DNA of 19,502 nt, from contig JAFVHC010000203.1 of assembly GCA_017474705.1 (NCBI GenBank), positions 1 through 19,502 on the forward strand, written 5' to 3'. Both the position numbers and the translations under genes were made by a program. Each line of letters begins with the position of its first letter. Position 1 is the first letter of the stretch. Source of the stretch: Bacillota bacterium. GTDB lineage: Bacteria; Bacillota; Clostridia; Lachnospirales; Bianqueaceae. Positions 7,423 to 14,663 of this stretch are shown in pieces. The notes beneath the pieces were generated by a model. That model was not told the origin of the DNA. It saw nothing but the letters and a program-made list of their open reading frames with translations, and did no database searches.

Positions 7423-8298
7423 TCAGGCCTGCAGTTCTTCCCAGGCCAGGCGCAGCGCACCTTTGATGCCGGGCTCGTCGCCCAGACCCGGTGCGATGAT
7501 GTAGTCCTCGATGTGGTCGTTGATGATAGGGGCGTTCAGGTATCCGTTCAGCATCTCTTTGACCTGTGCGCGGATCATCGGGAACATCTGCTCCTGATGC
7601 ATGACGCCGCCCCAGACGATGACCTTTTCAGGCGAATAGCAGAAGATGAAATTGGTGATCGCCTGTGCGATGTAGTAGCTCTCGATCTCCCAGACCTTGG
7701 GGTTGTCGGCCAGATCGAAGCCCTTCTTGCCCCAGCGTTCTTCGACGGCGGGGCCGGCGGCCATACCTTCCAGACAATTGCCATGGAACGGGCAGTGGCC
7801 GGGATAGGGATCTTCCGGATGACGGTTGAGGATCATGTGGCCGGCTTCCGGATGGATCAGGCCGTGCAGCAGTTTCCCGTTGACCCACACACCGACGCCG
7901 ACGCCGGTGCCGATGGTGATGTAGATCGCGCTTTCACAGCCCTGTGCGGCGCCCCAGGTGACCTCACCCAGCATAGCCGCGTTGACGTCCAGATCGAATC
8001 CGACAGGAATGTTCAGAGCCTCGCGGAAAGCGCCTGCGAAATCGAAGTTGCCCCACTTCGGTTTGGGCGTCGTAGTGATATAGCCGAAGGTTTTAGAGCC
8101 CCTGTGCAGATCGACCGGGCCAAAGCAGCCGATGCCTAGCGCTTCGATGCCTTTACCTTTGAAAAAGTCGATCATCTTGGGGACGGATACGTCTGGCGTA
8201 TCGGTAGGGATCGTGGCTTTCTCGAAAATGTTACCGTTTTCATCGCCGACCGCGAGCACCATTTTGGTGCCGCCGGCTTCAATACCGCCTAATAACAT
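7423..8298 (-). CDS. ROK family sugar kinase (fructokinase-like)
   Basis: The protein has 291 residues, which fits single-domain ROK kinases of the fructokinase ScrK/GmuE type. It shows the N-terminal phosphate-binding loop GGIEAGGTK (4-12), the catalytic aspartate in DLDVNAA (D104), the second phosphate motif IGTGVGVGV (129-137), and a zinc site made of H154 (EAGH) plus C169, H172 and C175 (CPFHGNC). It should phosphorylate fructose or a related hexose with ATP in the cytoplasm. AGGAGG lies 9 bases before the start. It is the last gene of a minus-strand operon and follows the small cysteine protein by 13 bases. Sugar specificity is inferred from the short C-X2-H-X2-C form. Confidence 0.92.
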   Translation of the reverse strand: MLLGGIEAGGTKMVLAVGDENGNIFEKATIPTDTPDVSVPKMIDFFKGKGIEALGIGCFGPVDLHRGSKTFGYITTTPKPKWGNFDFAGAFREALNIPVGFDLDVNAAMLGEVTWGAAQGCESAIYITIGTGVGVGVWVNGKLLHGLIHPEAGHMILNRHPEDPYPGHCPFHGNCLEGMAAGPAVEERWGKKGFDLADNPKVWEIESYYIAQAITNFIFCYSPEKVIVWGGVMHQEQMFPMIRAQVKEMLNGYLNAPIINDHIEDYIIAPGLGDEPGIKGALRLAWEELQA

Positions 8299-8311
8299 GA
8301 TTTGAGGCCTC

Positions 8312-8488
8312 CTAATTCTGTTTTTCTACGATCTTATATTCATTGTCCACCCGAAAGAACGGGCAGCCACGTTCCGGATGCTGCTGCAGCCGGTAGAACT
8401 CGTCCTCGTCCATGTCGATGACACAGACTTCTTCACCGTACTCTTCGTCGTATTCAAAGTTCAGACAATAAGTGCATTGATCAGCCAT
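8312..8488 (-). CDS. Small four-cysteine protein, 58 residues (DUF6472-like)
   Basis: The translation starts MADQCTYCLNFEYDEEYG and ends EYKIVEKQN. It has cysteines at 5, 8, 22 and 42 (C-X2-C ... C ... CPFFR), a very acidic middle (VIDMDEDEFYRL), and no membrane segment. This fits the DUF6472 family of small proteins in gut Bacillota, judged from memory of the pattern CxYC..YEYDEEY...CxxxxDEDE...CPYFR. The four cysteines suggest a metal-binding knuckle. GGAG lies 9 bases before the start, inside the end of the CvpA-like gene. The gene is tightly packed between that gene (4 bases) and the ROK kinase (13 bases), so it is co-transcribed. The function is unknown. Confidence 0.85.
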   Translation of the reverse strand: MADQCTYCLNFEYDEEYGEEVCVIDMDEDEFYRLQQHPERGCPFFRVDNEYKIVEKQN

Positions 8489-8492
8489 CGTG

Positions 8493-9191
8493 TTATGCTC
8501 CGAAGATCCTGAGGAGAGAATCCAGCAGGATGTTGTGATTATAGAACCAGTGCGTCAGCAGGCTGGATGAAATGGCCGGATACAGGAAGGAAAGCTTGGT
8601 GATCGCACCGGACAGGGTGATCAGCAGGCAGAAGATCCATACGTACAGTACTCCGTTCGCCGCGCCGATGATGACGCCCAGCGTATGGTTGAGCTGACGG
8701 ATGACCGGCAGATGATCCGCGATCTCCAGAAGGATCGCCGCGATCTTGATCAGCAGGAAAACGATGATGAACGTTACAAGGATGCCCAGCGCGTTGATGA
8801 CCATGTTGGTCAGGTAAGCGTTGATGTATTCGTTCAAAGTCTCAGCACCGAGGATGCGGTAGACTTCATAATTATTGTTCTCGATCAGTTTAAGTTTCAG
8901 CACTTCCGGGATCTTCAGAGAAGATATCGTCTTGACCGCGTCTCCATTCAGATCCGGAATGGAAAGTACGCCTTTGAGCGTCTTGGCGATGGAAGTGTAG
9001 ACGGGCGAAGCCTTGAGGATCTGTACCATATAAGGGTAAAGCAGCTGCGTCAAAAAGATGGCTGCGACCCAGGAGAACAGCTGGTAGATGGTCTTCATAA
9101 AGCCCTTGTGGTAGCCGAGCAGGATGCCTCCGGCCAAAAGCAGCAGGACGATCAGATCCAGAGCCAGGGAGATCCAGATGGTCGATTCCAT
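8493..9191 (-). CDS. CvpA family membrane protein
   Basis: The protein has 232 residues with hydrophobic helices at about 8-27, 33-52, 130-158 and 168-195. The opening LDLIVLLLLAGGILLGYHKGFMKTIYQLFSWVAA is the typical CvpA start, with two helices around a Gly-Tyr-x-Lys-Gly turn. LGVIIGAANGVLYVWIF in the second half is the conserved glycine-rich CvpA helix. CvpA proteins are needed for colicin V production and, in other bacteria, for envelope stress or bile tolerance; the mechanism is not settled. The insert at about 60-125 is longer than in the Escherichia coli protein, as is common in Bacillota. AGGAGG precedes the start by 10 bases, overlapping the end of the propeller gene. Confidence 0.85.
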   Translation of the reverse strand: MESTIWISLALDLIVLLLLAGGILLGYHKGFMKTIYQLFSWVAAIFLTQLLYPYMVQILKASPVYTSIAKTLKGVLSIPDLNGDAVKTISSLKIPEVLKLKLIENNNYEVYRILGAETLNEYINAYLTNMVINALGILVTFIIVFLLIKIAAILLEIADHLPVIRQLNHTLGVIIGAANGVLYVWIFCLLITLSGAITKLSFLYPAISSSLLTHWFYNHNILLDSLLRIFGA

Positions 9192-9194
9192 AGA

Positions 9195-10454
9195 TCATTC
9201 ACCTCCTGAAACGGTCATGTAGAATTGCATGGAGCCGCCGGTATTGCCCAAGGCGGCCTTTTCTCCGATGGGATAGAGCTGCATGGCGTTTTCCGCGTTG
9301 TAGGACCAAATACGATCGCCGGCACGGTTCAGTGCGATATAATCAAAACCGTCCTGGTATACGATGACGTCGCCCTGCACCCAAAGCCTGCGGCTGTCTT
9401 CCATATTGAGTTCCAGACGGCGCTTGCCATCGGCACCGATGACCAGCATATCGTGCTCGGAAGCACCGGCCACGCCGACCAGACCCTCACCCTGCAGCAA
9501 AGCGACAAAGTCAGAACCAAAGCCCAGCGAGGTGATCTCGTAGGAGATATCCTGGTTCCAGTCTTCTGCGGTATTCCCGGTGGAACGGATCCCGACGATC
9601 CGGTTGTCACCAATGGCGATCAGTTCATCACCCATATAATACAGATCGGAGATCAAAGTGTTGGTGTAGGTATAATTGCCGGCGATACGATCGATGGAAT
9701 CGGAGCCGGAATCGGTCAGATTGAAAAGTGTGACGGCACTGCGCAGTTCGGCTTCGGTGTAGATCATGTAGGCCGTAGCCATGCAGGAAGCGTCATCATT
9801 GATGGCGATGGCCATGGGGACGCCGTCCTGATCCGCATAAGTGATGCGGCGGACCAATATGCGGCCGAACTGGTCAAAGACGACCAATGTGTGGCTTTCG
9901 CCGGAATCCAGGATCGCGGCGGTGAAACCGTTGTGATTGACCGTGCAGTACAAAATGGAAGCCTCGGTCGTGATCGTATTCAGCAGACCGGTATCATCGA
10001 TGAGCAGGATCTGCGTACCGCCCAGATCTGCGACGATGGCGCAGCGATCGGAAGTGACCAGAGAAGGATAGCTCATGGTAAAGGGCAGGTCCCAGGCGAG
10101 AGTACCGTTGGTGTTGTACGCCTGCAGACCATTGGCGCTCATATGCAGTGCCAGATCCCCGAAAGGACGCACGCGGGTCACACTGTCGGTGTTGTACAGG
10201 ATGGGGTCGCTCATGGCGCGCAGGGTCTGCGGCCGATCCCCGCCGAACAGTTTTTTGAAACCGCCGGTGATGAACAGGAAAAAAACGCCGATCAGCAGAG
10301 CGATCACAACGAAGATCCAGGAGAAGGAGCGGTTTTTCTTAGGCTTTTTAGAAGCCGGAGGGGTTTCCGGTTCCGCCTCTGCAGTCTGCTCGGTTTCTTC
10401 TGCGGGCTGTTCGCTGTCTTCTTCATCGAGCCAGCGGATGTCTTCAGGTTTCAT
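9195..10454 (-). CDS. Membrane-anchored beta-propeller-like protein (DUF5711-like)
   Basis: The protein has 419 residues. A cytoplasmic tail rich in Glu, Pro and Lys (1-43) is followed by one transmembrane helix (SWIFVVIALLIGVFFLFITGG, about 44-65) and a large extracytoplasmic domain. That domain is built of repeated four-strand blades such as DLALHMSANGLQAYNTNGTLAWDL, TLVVFDQFGRILVRR and YIALNRAGDRIWSYNAENA. These blades resemble PQQ/WD-type propeller repeats. This matches DUF5711-type proteins, which in Bacillota often precede CvpA-like genes (recalled, not searched). It has no catalytic motif and may be a scaffold or sensor in the envelope. It is the first gene of the operon, with GAGGA about 11 bases before the start. 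Confidence 0.82.
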   Translation of the reverse strand: MKPEDIRWLDEEDSEQPAEETEQTAEAEPETPPASKKPKKNRSFSWIFVVIALLIGVFFLFITGGFKKLFGGDRPQTLRAMSDPILYNTDSVTRVRPFGDLALHMSANGLQAYNTNGTLAWDLPFTMSYPSLVTSDRCAIVADLGGTQILLIDDTGLLNTITTEASILYCTVNHNGFTAAILDSGESHTLVVFDQFGRILVRRITYADQDGVPMAIAINDDASCMATAYMIYTEAELRSAVTLFNLTDSGSDSIDRIAGNYTYTNTLISDLYYMGDELIAIGDNRIVGIRSTGNTAEDWNQDISYEITSLGFGSDFVALLQGEGLVGVAGASEHDMLVIGADGKRRLELNMEDSRRLWVQGDVIVYQDGFDYIALNRAGDRIWSYNAENAMQLYPIGEKAALGNTGGSMQFYMTVSGGE

Positions 10455-10496
10455 GTATATTGAATTCCTCTCATATCAAAACATAGTATCGTCCAT

Positions 10497-10525
10497 ATTA
10501 TATCATATTTTTATAGCATTGACAA
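10497..10525 (-). promoter_or_regulatory. Promoter of the propeller-CvpA-kinase operon
   Basis: Read on the minus strand, TTGTCA (10525-10520) and TATAAT (10502-10497) are spaced by 17 bases. The -35 box shares five bases with the -35 box of the oppositely directed pheST promoter. Confidence 0.82.
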
Positions 10526-10548
10526 GACACGGCTCCGAGTGGTATACT
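10519..10548 (+). promoter_or_regulatory. Promoter of the pheST leader
   Basis: A perfect -35 TTGACA (10519-10524) and a TATACT -10 (10543-10548) are spaced by 18 bases. The expected start is near 10555, just before the T-box stem I. Confidence 0.85.
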
Positions 10549-10554
10549 ATATGC

Positions 10555-10792
10555 CGAACTGCGTCGAAGATATACTCAGTAGAGCGTGAAAGTACTGGCA
10601 GAGAGAAGATGTCACCGGCTGCAAGCATCTTTCAGGTCACGTCACGGATCGAATTTCATATATCGGAGCTGCCGCTTACAAGGCTGTACGTCACTGCATT
10701 AAAGGACATAACGAGGAAGCGTATCCTTACGCTTTGAATATTGGTGGTACCACGGTCATTATCCCGTCCAATGAATTGGATGGGATTTTTTT
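10555..10792 (+). promoter_or_regulatory. Phenylalanine-specific T-box riboswitch
   Basis: This leader senses uncharged tRNA-Phe and lets transcription into pheST proceed. Visible parts are the AGTA S-turn element (10592-10595), the distal stem I with AGAGAG and GGCTGCAAG, and a specifier loop GAATTTCA with TTC (Phe) at about 10655-10657. Stem III is AGCGTA/TACGCT (10718-10733). The T-box proper is TGGTGGTACCACGG (10742-10755), whose UGGU pairs with the tRNA acceptor end ACCA. The terminator is ATCCCGTCCAAT/ATTGGATGGGAT (10761-10786) followed by seven T. The specifier position is inferred by alignment to the general T-box layout; a second TTC at 10631 seems to belong to the distal stem. Confidence 0.95.
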
Positions 10793-10800
10793 GATACACA

Positions 10801-10868
10801 GGGCTGAAAAGTCTTGCATAGGAATGAAAATGCTTGCATTCTCATTCCTATGCAAGACCTTGAAGCCC
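10801..10868 (+). repeat. Long perfect hairpin in the pheST leader
   Basis: GTCTTGCATAGGAATGA (10811-10827) is perfectly complementary to TCATTCCTATGCAAGAC (10842-10858), and AATGC/GCATT pairs inside it around a TT tip. Outside lie an AT-rich segment, a GA/GA internal loop and a GGGCT/AGCCC clamp (10801-10805 and 10864-10868). It starts a few bases after the T-box terminator and runs directly into repeat copy C. It has no T-run and so is not a classical terminator. It could be an RNase III type processing site or a mobile palindrome; neither is shown. Confidence 0.85.
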
Positions 10869-10970
10869 GCCGAAACACGAGGACGCAGCGAATCCGCAGG
10901 AATGAGCGGAGACCGAGTGTTTCAGCGCAGCGAGAGCGGAAGCGAAGCTGCGCGTATCAAAAAGTAGTAC
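10869..10970 (+). repeat. Composite double-hairpin repeat, copy C
   Basis: Hairpin 1 (10872-10923) has an outer stem GAAACAC/GTGTTTC, the GA/GA loop, an inner stem GGAC/GACC with one mismatch, and an inner arm around CCGCAGG. Hairpin 2 (10925-10953) has a perfect GCGCAGC/GCTGCGC stem, GAGA/GAA, a GC pair and a GGAA tip. Its tail GTATCAAAAAGTAGTACTAA replaces the GGCGGACTTATC tail of copies A and B. Confidence 0.85.
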
Positions 10971-10979
10971 TAATATTGG

Positions 10980-11083
10980 CCCGCCGAAACACGAGGACGG
11001 AGCCATTCCGCAGGAATGAGCGGAGTCCAAGTGTTTCAGCGCAGCGAGAGCGGAGCGAAGCAGCGCGTATCAAAAAGTAGTAC
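10980..11083 (+). repeat. Composite double-hairpin repeat, copy D
   Basis: This copy begins 114 bases after copy C. Hairpin 1 (10986-11037) has GAAACAC/GTGTTTC, GGAC/GTCC, a GGA/GGA internal loop and a CATTCC/GGAATG arm around GCA. One GA of the tandem GA loop is changed to AA. Hairpin 2 (11039-11066) has GCGCAGC/GCAGCGC with a central A-A mismatch, GAGA/GAA and a GGA tip. Confidence 0.87.
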
Positions 11084-11092
11084 TAATATTGG

Positions 11093-11191
11093 CCCGCCGA
11101 AACACGAGGACGGAGCCATTCCGCAGGAATGAGCGGAGACCGAGTGTTTCAGCGCAGCGAGAGCGGAGCGAAGCAGCGCGTATCAAAAAGC
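11093..11191 (+). repeat. Composite double-hairpin repeat, copy E
   Basis: This copy begins 113 bases after copy D and is almost identical to it. Hairpin 1 is 11099-11150, with the full GA/GA loop but GGAC/GACC mismatched once. Hairpin 2 is 11152-11179. The near identity of D and E, with shared linker, points to recent tandem duplication. It ends about 25 bases before the pheS ribosome site. Confidence 0.87.
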
Positions 11192-11227
11192 ATTCTATAT
11201 ATCATATACATTCTTAGGAGGAGAAAT

Positions 11228-12253
11228 ATGTTGAACATCGAAGAACTGTCCCGGCGTTTTCGTGAAGAACTTGCCGCGGCACAGGAAACGGAGGAGCTGG
11301 AAAAGGTCCGGATCGCCTATCTGGGTAAAAAGGGAAGCGTGACGGAACTGCTCAAAGGTCTGAAGAATCTGAACGGTGACGAGAAGAGAGAAGCCGGACA
11401 GAGGATCAATACGTTCAAGCAGGAGGTGCAGGCGTTCATCCAGAAGCGTTCTGCTGAATTGGAGGCAGCCCGCCAGGAAGCCCGTCTGAAAAATGATCCA
11501 CGTTATGACATTTCCATGCCGGTCGACCTTGGACAGGGTACCCTGCATCCCATCACGTTGGTACAGCGCGAACTGGAAGAGATCTTTAAGAGCATGGGCT
11601 TCACCATCGAGGACTACAAAGAGATCGTGACCGAATACGAGTGCTTCGAGGCGGTCAATATCCCGAAATATCATCCGGCACGCGATATGCAGGATACGTA
11701 CTATCTGGAGAATGGTCAGGTTCTCAAGACCCATACCTCCGCGGCGCAGAATGCCATCCTGCGCAAGTACGGTGCCAATACCCGCGCCATCTTCCCCGGC
11801 CGCTGCTTCCGTAACGAGGCTCTGGATGCCAGCCATGAAAACACTTTCTTCCAGATGGAAGGTATCATGGTCGGAGAGGACATATCCATTTCCAACCTGA
11901 TCTATTTCATGAAGACCATGCTGTCCGAAGTGTTCGGCAAACCGATCACCGTGCGGCTGCGTCCGGGCTTCTTCCCCTTCGTCGAACCTGGTTTCGAGCT
12001 GGATATCCAGTGCCATGTCTGCGGCGGTACAGGCTGCCCGACCTGTAAGCAGAGCGGCTGGATCGAACTGTGCCCCTGCGGCATGATCCATCCCAACGTA
12101 CTGGAAATGGCCGGCATCGACAGCGAGAAGTATTCCGGCTTCGCGTTCGGCTTGGGGCTCACCCGCCTGGCAATGATGAAGTATGGTATCAAGGACATTC
12201 GTATGCTCAATTCCGGCAGCCTGAAGGCGCTAGAACAGTTCAAGGTACGATAA
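11228..12253 (+). CDS. pheS: Phenylalanyl-tRNA synthetase alpha subunit
   Basis: The protein has 341 residues, normal for bacterial PheS, the catalytic subunit of the alpha2-beta2 enzyme that charges tRNA-Phe. Residues 1-90 form the coiled-coil tRNA-binding arm. Class II motif 2 is FRNEALDASHENTFFQMEG (194-212) and motif 3 is GFAFGLGLTRLAMMKYGI (304-321). A cysteine cluster is inserted before motif 3: C262, C265, C270 and C273 as in many Bacillota, plus an extra pair C282 and C284 (CPCGM). The start is ATG 11228 with AGGAGG 6 to 8 bases upstream; the open frame extends 33 codons further up into the repeats but has no ribosome site there. It is regulated by the Phe T-box upstream. Confidence 0.98.
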   Translation: MLNIEELSRRFREELAAAQETEELEKVRIAYLGKKGSVTELLKGLKNLNGDEKREAGQRINTFKQEVQAFIQKRSAELEAARQEARLKNDPRYDISMPVDLGQGTLHPITLVQRELEEIFKSMGFTIEDYKEIVTEYECFEAVNIPKYHPARDMQDTYYLENGQVLKTHTSAAQNAILRKYGANTRAIFPGRCFRNEALDASHENTFFQMEGIMVGEDISISNLIYFMKTMLSEVFGKPITVRLRPGFFPFVEPGFELDIQCHVCGGTGCPTCKQSGWIELCPCGMIHPNVLEMAGIDSEKYSGFAFGLGLTRLAMMKYGIKDIRMLNSGSLKALEQFKVR

Positions 12254-12277
12254 AGACAGGGAAAGGAGAACTGAATC

Positions 12278-14653
12278 ATGTTATTATCTATGAATTGGAT
12301 CCAGGATTTCGTCGACCTGTCCGGTCTGGACCTGGACCAGCTGATCCATAAATTCACTCTGGGCACGGCAGAGGTAGAAGAAGTCTACCATATCGGCGCC
12401 GATCTGAAGGACGTCGTCGTCGCGCAGGTCATCGCTTGCGAACCGCACCCGAACTCCAATAAGCTGCATCTGCTGCAGGTCGACGCCGGTGATGGCGTAT
12501 ATCAGGTCGTCTGCGGCGCACCGAACGTCTCCGTAGGCATCAAGGTGCCCTTTGTCAAGGAAGGCGGTCATGCCGGCGGCATGGACATCGGTGCCCGTCC
12601 CATCGCGGGCGTAGAGAGCCACGGCATGTGCTGCGGTGAGGACGAGATCCTTGTCAGTGACGATCATTCCGGTCTGATGATCCTGCCGGAGGACACACCC
12701 ATCGGTATGGACATCAAGGACCTGTATGAGATCGAAGACACCGTTTTTGAAGTCGACAACAAGTCTCTGACCAACCGTCCCGACCTTTGGGGCCACTATG
12801 GCATCGCCCGTGAGTTTGCCGCATTGTCCGGCCGCGAGCTGAAGCCTTTCGAGACCGTCTCCGCGGAGCAGTTCAAGGATCTGCCGCAGGTCAAGGTCGA
12901 GATCGAAAACAAGGAACATTGCCTGCGGTATTCCTGCATGGCCATCGAGAACGTGACCGAAAGCGTCAGCCCGGTCAACATGCGGATCCGTCTGTATCGC
13001 TGCGGTATGCGCGCCATCAATCTGCTGGCAGACCTGACCAACTACATCATGCTGGAACTGGGTCAGCCCATGCACGCGTTCGATTATAAGCGCGTTTCCG
13101 AGATCGAAGTCGGCAACATGCCGGAAGCCTTTACTTTCGAGACCCTGGACGGTAAGGAACGCACCATCCAGCCCGAGACCCTGATGATCAAGTCCAAAGG
13201 CGTTCCGGTGGCAGTCGCCGGCATCATGGGCGGCTATGAGAGCGAGATCGTGGACGATACCAACAGTTTCCTGCTGGAAAGCGCCAACTTCGATGCCGTC
13301 AGCGTCCGTAAATCTTCTATTGCCATCGGTCTGCGTACCGATGCTTCCATGCGCTATGAAAAGACGCTGGATCCGGAACTGACGGTACCCGCCATCGAGC
13401 GCTATCTGTACCTGCTGACGCAGATCGATCCTGGTGTCAAGGTGATCAGTTCTTTGAGCGAGCAGTACGTGAAACATTATCCTGAGATCACCATCACCTT
13501 CGATAAACCGTATGTCGATCGTTACACCGGCATCGAGATCTCCAATGAGCGCATCGAGAAGACTTTGAAGTCTCTCGGCTTCGGCCTGTCCCGCGAGGAC
13601 GACGTATTTACCGTCAAGGTACCGAGCTGGCGTGCGACCAAGGATATCAGCATCAAGGCCGATATCATCGAAGAGATCACCCGTATCTACGGCTATGACA
13701 ATTTCGAGGTCAAGACGGCGACAAGCGCCATTGCGCCGATGCAGCAGGATCCGCGTCACGAATTGACTACCAAGCTCAAGGACATGCTGGCGGACCACTT
13801 TGGTGCGCATGAAGTCCATACCTATATCTGGAACGATGCCAAGCGTCTGAAGGACATCGGGCTGGAAGCGGAAGGCTGCCTGCGCCTCGCGAACTCGGTC
13901 TCTCCTGACATCGAGCTGATCCGTTCGCAGATGGTCCCGACACTTCTGACCGTCGTCGACCGCAACCGGACTTACGGACCGCGCTTCAACATCTTCGAGA
14001 TGGGCAGCGTCGTTCCGAGGCTGAAGGAAGATGGTCTGGCGGACGAGCATAAGATGCTGGGCGTGGTCTTCTATGGCCGCAAGTCAGAGGAAATGCTCCT
14101 GTTCTTCCAGGCAAAAGTCCTGCTGGAATCCATCGGGCAGATCATCCACAACAAGTCTGTTGCATATCAGGCTGTGACGAAGCCCTTGAGCTGGATGCAT
14201 CCGTACAACAGCTATCAGATCCTGCGGGACGGCGAGCCTGTGGGCGTCATGGGCGTGGTCCATCCGAAAGTCATGGATAAGATCGACAAGAAAGGCGCGG
14301 CTGTGGCCATCGAGCTGGATATGGGTACTTTGAGCCAGGCGGACATCGTGCTGCCGACCTTCAAGGAGCCCAGCCGCTTCCCGAGCATCAGCAACGACCT
14401 GAGCTTCATCGTTCCGGCCGAGACCACATACAGCACCTTCAACAAAATGGTGGATGGCCTGGATCTGCAGGACCTGGAGAAGGTCGAACTGGTCGACATC
14501 TATCAGGATCCGACATGGACCGACAAGAAGAGTGTGACGCTCCGCTTCACTTTCACTTCTATGGAGCGCACCCTGGAAGCGGCGGAAGTTGCGGAGGCTA
14601 TGGACAAGCTGATCGAAGCCGGAAAAGCCATCGGTGCAGAAGTAAAAATGTAA
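12278..14653 (+). CDS. pheT: Phenylalanyl-tRNA synthetase beta subunit
   Basis: The protein has 791 residues, the full bacterial length. The order is an N-terminal segment, an EMAP-like tRNA-binding OB fold (about 40-150, LKDVVVAQVIACEPHPNSNK), the B3/B4 editing region (about 200-370, with MRAINLLADLTNYIMLELGQPMHAFD), a B5 domain (about 400-475, ending EEITRIYGYDNF), an inactive synthetase-like core, and a C-terminal anticodon-binding ferredoxin fold (about 695-791, from PSRFPSISNDLSFIVPAE). It removes mischarged Tyr-tRNA-Phe and positions the tRNA. It starts 24 bases after pheS, with AAAGGAG 9 bases before ATG, so the two genes share the T-box controlled transcript. The domains seem intact. 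Confidence 0.98.
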   Translation: MLLSMNWIQDFVDLSGLDLDQLIHKFTLGTAEVEEVYHIGADLKDVVVAQVIACEPHPNSNKLHLLQVDAGDGVYQVVCGAPNVSVGIKVPFVKEGGHAGGMDIGARPIAGVESHGMCCGEDEILVSDDHSGLMILPEDTPIGMDIKDLYEIEDTVFEVDNKSLTNRPDLWGHYGIAREFAALSGRELKPFETVSAEQFKDLPQVKVEIENKEHCLRYSCMAIENVTESVSPVNMRIRLYRCGMRAINLLADLTNYIMLELGQPMHAFDYKRVSEIEVGNMPEAFTFETLDGKERTIQPETLMIKSKGVPVAVAGIMGGYESEIVDDTNSFLLESANFDAVSVRKSSIAIGLRTDASMRYEKTLDPELTVPAIERYLYLLTQIDPGVKVISSLSEQYVKHYPEITITFDKPYVDRYTGIEISNERIEKTLKSLGFGLSREDDVFTVKVPSWRATKDISIKADIIEEITRIYGYDNFEVKTATSAIAPMQQDPRHELTTKLKDMLADHFGAHEVHTYIWNDAKRLKDIGLEAEGCLRLANSVSPDIELIRSQMVPTLLTVVDRNRTYGPRFNIFEMGSVVPRLKEDGLADEHKMLGVVFYGRKSEEMLLFFQAKVLLESIGQIIHNKSVAYQAVTKPLSWMHPYNSYQILRDGEPVGVMGVVHPKVMDKIDKKGAAVAIELDMGTLSQADIVLPTFKEPSRFPSISNDLSFIVPAETTYSTFNKMVDGLDLQDLEKVELVDIYQDPTWTDKKSVTLRFTFTSMERTLEAAEVAEAMDKLIEAGKAIGAEVKM

Positions 14654-14663
14654 TGATCATACA

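Noticed and set aside
9225..10463. Plus-strand open frame of 412 residues opposite the propeller gene
   Set aside because: It overlaps the ribosome site and start of the minus-strand gene and has no ribosome site of its own. The minus frame shows a tail, a membrane helix and propeller blades.
10734..11080. Open frames through the pheST leader with repeated RRNERRPSVSAQRER peptides
   Set aside because: They are translations of the repeat units in frame with their 113-114 base period and contain the T-box terminator. There is no plausible start context.
10869..11191. Possible CRISPR array
   Set aside because: The period is about 113 bases, the whole unit repeats including the linker, no unique spacers exist and no cas gene is near.
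12284..14050. Long minus-strand open frame of 588 residues inside pheT
   Set aside because: It is antisense to a certain gene with intact domains. Its composition is rich in Asp, His, Gln and Val, typical of a reverse-complement shadow.
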